DNA of 64,000 bases from Plecoglossus altivelis (Eukaryota; Chordata; Actinopteri; Osmeriformes; Plecoglossidae). The translations under genes and the position numbers were made by a program. Numbering within the stretch: position 1 is the stretch's first letter; the number at the start of each line of letters is the position of its first letter. Below, in pieces: positions 57,601-64,000 of the stretch. Under the pieces are notes generated by a model. That model saw only the letters and a program-made list of their open reading frames with translations, had not been told where the DNA came from and made no database searches. The stretch is from NCBI GenBank assembly GCA_036571765.1, contig BROE01000005.1, forward strand, positions 9,825,518 to 9,889,517. Direction: 5' to 3'.

Positions 57601-60600
57601 CAATTGAAAACGTGTGTTGTTCAGACACCTCCGCCTCCTCACTCTCTGGAAAGGGTCCTCTGATTCAGAATAAATCTTGACACATCCCAAGTGGTGCTGA
57701 GGGGGAGGCTGGCTCTTATTTTCTCACCCCCCTCTCGTCTTTTCCCGCTGGCATCACCTGTAAATCGAGCAGGAGAGCATGTGAAGTGTTTACCCCAGTT
57801 GCTGTCAGTCATAACCGTTTTTTTTCCTACGGTGGTGATTATTTGCTTTTATAAATCTTTATCTCTTTTGGATTGAAATCCCCACGGTTACAAAAGACAG
57901 GGACACATTTACTGTGGAATCTTTGTATACAATCACGATTAATTCTGTCCACTGTCATCCTACAGCCTTGTTTGAACTATTTCCTATTTGAATTTCAATT
58001 TGGTTTCATCTTCACGAAGCCTCATTCACCAAACAACCTATTCCCTCTTGCTCTTCAACATCCTCCAAACCTACCTTACTTTGATGCCATTATTGCCCTA
58101 GGGTCTTGTGTGAAAGCATGGTCATATTAACACTCTCAGCCATGTTACACCCCTGATGTCATGGAACAGCTTTCACTCAGCATGTTCGCCAGGGACTAGG
58201 GTGTTGGATTTATTATTAATCAATGACCAATCGAGGCTGCTATAAAGTTTAATGTCCGAAGACTGCATACATGCTTTTGACTTATGTCTTTACAGCATAA
58301 AATGTATAAATCACGTTTCGCATTAGTGAGGTGTTTAAGTGTGGATGTGGCACCCAGAGATTTCATTTATGATTCCATATGAAGATGAGTGAGGCTTGGT
58401 CTGATTAGTTTTAGCTCAATAACACTTCCTGATATCCTTCCATCCACATCAGAACCCATCTAAACTTCTCTTGTCATCAAAACGTGATTCTCATTTTGTT
58501 TCATTTATCTGGTATAACCACACTACCAGCTTATACTCTCTTTACCGTCATGTGGCATTCATTTCATCCATCTCTTTCTCTCCCTTTCTTTCCCTCTCTG
58601 TCTCTCTCTTTCCTCAAGTTCCGGTGGTTCATCGATCGGCCGTAGCAGAAGAAAGCAAACGTTAGTGCAGCGAATCGGCCCTGTCCACTCTCCTCTCAGG
58701 GACTGGCAGCCTGTGTACACCTGGCTAATTGGTGCTGGCGTCTGCTACACATGCAGAGCTAAGGGCCTCTCCAGAACCATTAGGCCTTTGACAACCCCAG
58801 CCCTCTTCTCTTTGTCCAGACAGCCAGCTCCTATTTGGAGGGCACCTCATCAGTATGGGTGGACCGGTGCTGTCTGAGCTGGGTGCAAAGCAATAGGTAA
58901 ACACTTAACACGGATGAAGGGACAGAGGACTTAAATAAAACAATATCTTATCTTTGCATCTGTAGCAATCGGAATACACTAGAACATTTGAGTTCATCTG
59001 AAAACCAGGCCGTATTTGAGAATGGTGCATGGATAGAGATTACAGAAGGCTGTGCTAGCACTTTAATTCCTTTCATCCGCCCAAATGGTTATTCTACATC
59101 TGATTCTCATAAAGGAAGCTGGTATGCAAGTAGGTTTTTTTGTTTCATAATGACATAGTTGTAAACTTGGAAAAAAAATGCTAAAGGATCAAAATGAAAG
59201 TACTGACTTGAGAACATCATTTCGGACCTGTCAATACGCTGTTATAATCTGGCCAAAACCACTGTAAGGTCATGATTCCTCTCATATTATGCATAACTTT
59301 CAGTATACTGTTAAGCCCTTATGAATGACAGACACATGAAAAAGAATTCATTTATGCGTGTGCAGTAGGTTCTTTGAATGGTATGAAGGCTTGTCTGCAT
59401 GGTCTTGTCTGTGCGCTGTTGTTTCTTGAAGGATTGAGTGTGTAACCATATGTTTTGTACTGAAGATTCGACAAGCACGCTGTTTCATAATGTTTGCTTG
59501 CTCAGTTAGCCAAGCCATTTGCTGTCATTGAGCATGAAATGAAAGCAGAACCTAAGAATCTGCTGTAAACTGACTACCGATTCAACGGCTGTTATACTGT
59601 AGGCCAAGTACACGGGGGGAAAATGCATACAAGATTGTGCATGTGTATATAAAAGCAACATATATACACACACTTATGTGTTGCATGCTGTTTTGGATGC
59701 AAATGAGTATAAGATAAAGTGTATGATGAATCTGTTCAGTTTGTTTCTATTAATCAGAACTATTGGGCTATCAGATTGACAGATATAGTTAGGGATGGAG
59801 AAGCGTGAATATCCCTGCTCTCAGGGCTGTGGGCCGTCACAGTGAGTGGGTAATGAACTGACCATGTGAGACGCCAGTGTCAGTATCCTCGGAGGCCTGT
59901 CTCAGCGATAATAAAGATGAATAATGCAAATTTAAGGCAAACGGCGCAGGACCCTGTCGGATGAAATCAGCAGTGTCGTTATTTACCTTTACCGAGCTGC
60001 CAGTGTGGGAAAGCTGCAGAATCCGGAGCCACAGAAAGATGGACACTGAAGGTTCTGAGCTGTAAAACTGCAGAAATAACACCTCAGCCTTAGAGGTGTG
60101 AACGTTGAACTTTCTGTTAAGTGCAGTTCCATCCATGAAATAGGTTTTCTTTGTGTTTGTAAATGTCTTGTTTTAATAGTTAATGGAACCAATGGAAGGA
60201 AACCTTCAGTTTGAAATGGACAAAAACAAAAACAATCGAGTTGGATGATAGCTAGTTCTGAAAGTACATAACCTCTGGGTAAAACTTAAATGAGTTTAAA
60301 TCGCCTACTCTGTGGCTAATTGAAACCTCTGCAAAATACAACTGAATATTACAAATATCAAATGCCCAGAGCTTAGCCATGAGTCATCTGTGTGACCAAT
60401 GAGCGGTAACTTTGTCACACCCTCTCTCTAGTCTTCGACCAAGTGTACCTTATCACTCAGTCCCAGTCAGTGGTCTATTAGACCATTACAGAACAAGTAA
60501 CACACATTTGATTTTGGTGATTTATTTTGGTTCATGCACTCTTAGCCGAATATATGCAGCACCATGTTTTGCTGGGAATAGTGGCAAATTTACGTAAAAG

Positions 60601-63494
60601 GTTGAATACAACTTTGGTGCAACTGCGTTGAACATGACCACTATCCCTGCTGGTGACCTTCCTTAGAGCCATACTTCTACTGTGAGCCCAGATCCATTCT
60701 ATTAAAGACATCTGCTGACAGATGCCATCTCCCATATTGATTACTTTGGAGGGGACACGTGCCTTTGCCCTTTCATCCTCCAAAATGCTGAATGCTCCAG
60801 AATTGACCAACAGTCTAAGCAATGCGCCACGTAGGAAAAAACTCTCAAATTGGCACTTTACAGTTGATTTAATATCAGGTGTGTTGTGTGGTAAGGGTTA
60901 ATCTTGAAGAATATGAATGCCAGATGGTTACTTCTCGCAAGTTCAACGGATCTGAGTATGCAATCCTTTCACTGGAAAGAGCTCTTATCGCATCTCAATA
61001 GGCACTTTTAATCAAACCATTATGAGGAAATGTTAATTCAACAGTAATGACAAATTAATTGTCCTCATTTTCTGCTTGCATTTTCTGCTGCACATCGAAG
61101 TGTACTGAGCTGAAGAAAATGTTACGCCTCTCTGGACCCATATATAAATTGTGGCTGACATGTTATCAATCATAAGGGCAGGGTGAAATTGGGCAGGCGT
61201 AGCACATCCAGTTAAGAAGCCTCATCAGCAGAGCAGCAATTTTATTTGGCCTTGCAAGACGTCACAGCAACTAAATCCCCCCCCCCTTACCTCACACACA
61301 GCTCTACCAGAAGGCCACAATTTATACTGTGGAAATCAACCGTGTCTGATGTACGACTTGATATTAGTGATATCTTGCAGGGGAAATATTTTAATTTCAG
61401 AACATCTTACAGACTTGAGTCTTGCATTAGACAAGTCATGCTGAAAGAATGTAATTTGTAATTTGTTTTTTATAAACATTCAGATAACTGCTTGATCTCC
61501 ATGTAACATAAGGCATTTTTACTTAGAAATAAAAAACATTCAATATTAAACCAGCCAGGAGAATTTGAGAACCTTGAGGGTTTTCAAATCAACTGTGCAC
61601 CAATGGTGGGCGGTCAACCTCTGGTTCCCCTCCAGAAATCCAGGGCTTCAGTTCAGCTCCCAGGGAAATTGGTCCAGCTGCTCCCAGTCCTTGCACCCTA
61701 CAGCTTCCCCCTAGTAGAACTTCCATTAAACAATGTATCTGTCCTCAATCCCTGCCCTCTTCACACAGTAGCCGAGTCATAATGCAATCTACTTCCAGTG
61801 TGTTGACCATGCTATGGCTGGCCCTCACCTCTGTCAGAAAAGATTGGAGGCGTAGACCACTCTACTCTGATTTAGAGTATTTCAAGTGGAAACGATGGAA
61901 GATGCTCTCTCGTGGATGTTCTGTGTGAAGATCGAACACGCTAACCCTTTTGGGATTAACTCTGAAAATCAAAGGGAATACTTTTGACTTTGTAACGACA
62001 GATTTAGTCAGGTTTGTTCAAATACTAGTATATACAAGTCAAGACAAGAAAAGAAACAAGGACCAGAAAAAAGAAGATTGGATCTTTTGCGACTGATGTG
62101 CCAATAATTCATCTTTCTTATAGCATCACTTAGAGGTTAGACTTTACTGTTTCCTGAACTTTCACCTGCAATCCTTCTGCATCCAAACAAAGACAATATG
62201 GAGGCCAGACACGAGGCAGACACCCATTTAAACCTCATTGAGACTGTCAGGATGTATTTGACTTTATTGTGGCGGCTTGTAAACATACTGTGTCATGGCT
62301 GAACGGTACCCTTGTGGCTCTGAGGAAAATGAAACGATGCTTTATGGCTCATAGAGCAGTGGCAGCGCGAAACGTCATATTCCTCACTATTCTTACAATA
62401 ACATATCCTGATTTGCGCTTTACTGGATGCCCACCAAAACAATGAAAGATTCCATTCGGAGAACATCTCTTCAGGGCTTGATGCAGAGTCCTCTTCTTGG
62501 ATTATATTGCATGTTAAGAAATAAAGAAATGGACTAGACTCCACATCAATCCTACGCAATAAATATGTCGTAGGATGGAGAAACCCTAATCATATTAGAA
62601 GTTAGATGCATTATACTAAGACTTTATCGTGTTCATTTAAATACCACTTTAAATAATTTATAGACACCCACCATTAATCAATAATGATTTTAACATTACA
62701 TAATGTTATCAGTGAGTTGTGTGGACGACTGAATAAGTCATCATAAATAACATTCAACCATGAGCTTTTTCATCAAAGCACGCATAGATACTTTGAGAAA
62801 AAGCATGTCAGTCAGTAAAGATTGGCTGTAAAAGCACACAACTGAGAAAGATGGCAGTAGATGCATACCCAAGGAGTCTTAGAAAAAATGTTATTAAACT
62901 ACTATTTTTCCATGTAGCTATCCTTGGCCCATTGTTCGTGAAGTAGTAATGTTGATAAAGGACTCCAACTGTGAACAGATGTGCAAAAACATAAAAAGGC
63001 CAAACCATAAAATTTGCTGCATTTCTTTCATCAAAGGGTTTACATTTTGAATATGATACTAAACTGAATTTTACTGGCTCATTCACAAGTATTTAAACTC
63101 GGTGTTTTACATGCACCCACATCACAATTACCTGTGGACATCTCACATACGGCAGGTGAATGACACTACTTGCAGAGTATCCCACTGTTTATAGGACTGA
63201 GTAAGAGTGAGGTGAAATTTGAGAAAGGATATTCAGTGACTCGGTTTTAATTAGGTGAACTCAAATCTTCTTCGTCCTTTTTTTCATTATCAGGCTTTGA
63301 GATTCCCATTTGCTCGCTATCTTGTCCATTCCCGCCACCTCTGTCACCCAGTCTCCTCACTTCTCTGTCTAGTCTTGACAGAGGAGAATCTGGAAGGAAA
63401 GGCAATTTGAAGCAGCGTTAACCATAGCCTTGCCTCTGACCTGCACCAGGGCATTAAGCCTCCTGTAGTGAAGGTGGCTCTGCTCCTTTGCACA

Positions 63495-63528
<34 letters not shown>

Positions 63529-64000
63529 AGCGCGCACATGTACACGCACACCCAATCCTGTGCGGTGAGGCAAGCCCTCATGGTTTTTCTCCCCAGCAAT
63601 TGGAATCTAGCTCACTGAAACATATACACAAACTCCGGCTCACTTGCACAGACACACACACGTACACACACCCTGGGGAGTCCTTCACCTACTGACCTCA
63701 CATAGAGGAAGAGATTATCACAGACTGTGGGTGGAATGTGAGAGCGCTGACCTTGCTCTGGAACTTTCTTGCTTTCTTTTATGAAACATTCATGTTAACC
63801 TGTGCGAATGTTCTAGTCAATATCTGCACACAGTCATATTTACAGTAATTAACAGCAGTTGATGAAACTGTAAGATGCAAGCCTCGCAATGCTTATAAAC
63901 GTTTCTTGGAAACTTGGCTAAATAGATTTGATAGACACTTGTCAACCATCCGTAAGAATTATCTATTGTAGTTTAGTTTGGGTCTCCATTTACAGGACAC
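54645..64000. other. Probable SEZ6 intron 1
   Basis: 9.4 kb running off the right end. A candidate 42-bp micro-exon lies at 58619-58660 and complex, possibly conserved sequence at about 57.2-57.7 kb. No CUB or Sushi coding sequence is seen. Confidence 0.55.
63491..63525. repeat. (CA)n microsatellite
   Basis: CA repeat near the right end of the window, in the probable SEZ6 intron 1. Confidence 0.95.

Noticed and set aside
62549..62576. Inverted repeat atcctacg ... cgtaggat
   Set aside because: 8-bp arms with a 12-bp loop are expected by chance at this scale.
1..64000. Transposons, endogenous viral sequence, or a novel defence or mobile system
   Set aside because: No transposase, reverse transcriptase, integrase or terminal repeat pair was recognised on either strand. 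A RepeatMasker run with fish libraries would be decisive for degraded copies.

Overview
The window is vertebrate nuclear DNA, most likely from a ray-finned (teleost) fish. Genes are split into short exons with GT-AG introns, the introns carry abundant CA/TG, GA and TA microsatellites and minisatellites, and three genes appear in the order and orientation of the human 17q11.2 block SEZ6-PIPOX-MYO18A, read in reverse. The species cannot be named from sequence alone. There is no bacterial, phage, CRISPR or recognisable intact transposon content.

Region 1 (1 to about 30,900, + strand) is the 3' half of MYO18A, unconventional myosin XVIIIa. The motor domain lies upstream of the window. Twenty constitutive exons (811-24883) encode the lever arm/IQ segment and the coiled-coil tail in continuous frame. 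After them come two alternative C termini that take the same phase-2 junction: a single long exon (26006-27533) giving a 509-residue Ser/Arg/Lys-rich tail, or a short terminal exon (28732-28894) matching the familiar vertebrate C terminus. No AATAAA or ATTAAA lies between the two stops, so both forms probably share the poly(A) site near 30,864.

Region 2 (about 30,900-36,199) is the gap between the convergent 3' ends of MYO18A and PIPOX. It holds a cluster of four CAAGGTCA nuclear-receptor half-sites, one extending into a DR1.

Region 3 (36200-46577, - strand) is a complete eight-exon PIPOX gene (peroxisomal sarcosine/pipecolate oxidase, 387 aa). The FAD-binding motif and the flavin-linking Cys are intact, and the protein ends in SAL, an atypical PTS1.

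Region 4 (46,578-64,000) is the divergent PIPOX/SEZ6 spacer followed by one signal-peptide exon on the + strand (54572-54644). I assign it to SEZ6 from synteny, its phase-1 junction and a near-consensus RE1/REST site 284 bp upstream. The rest is SEZ6 intron 1, with one weak candidate micro-exon.

The three genes do not form a functional pathway; they are syntenic neighbours. I found no wholly new system. The best leads are the dual C terminus of MYO18A, a triplicated splice acceptor at one MYO18A exon, the RE1 site, the nuclear-receptor half-site cluster and the SAL terminus of PIPOX.
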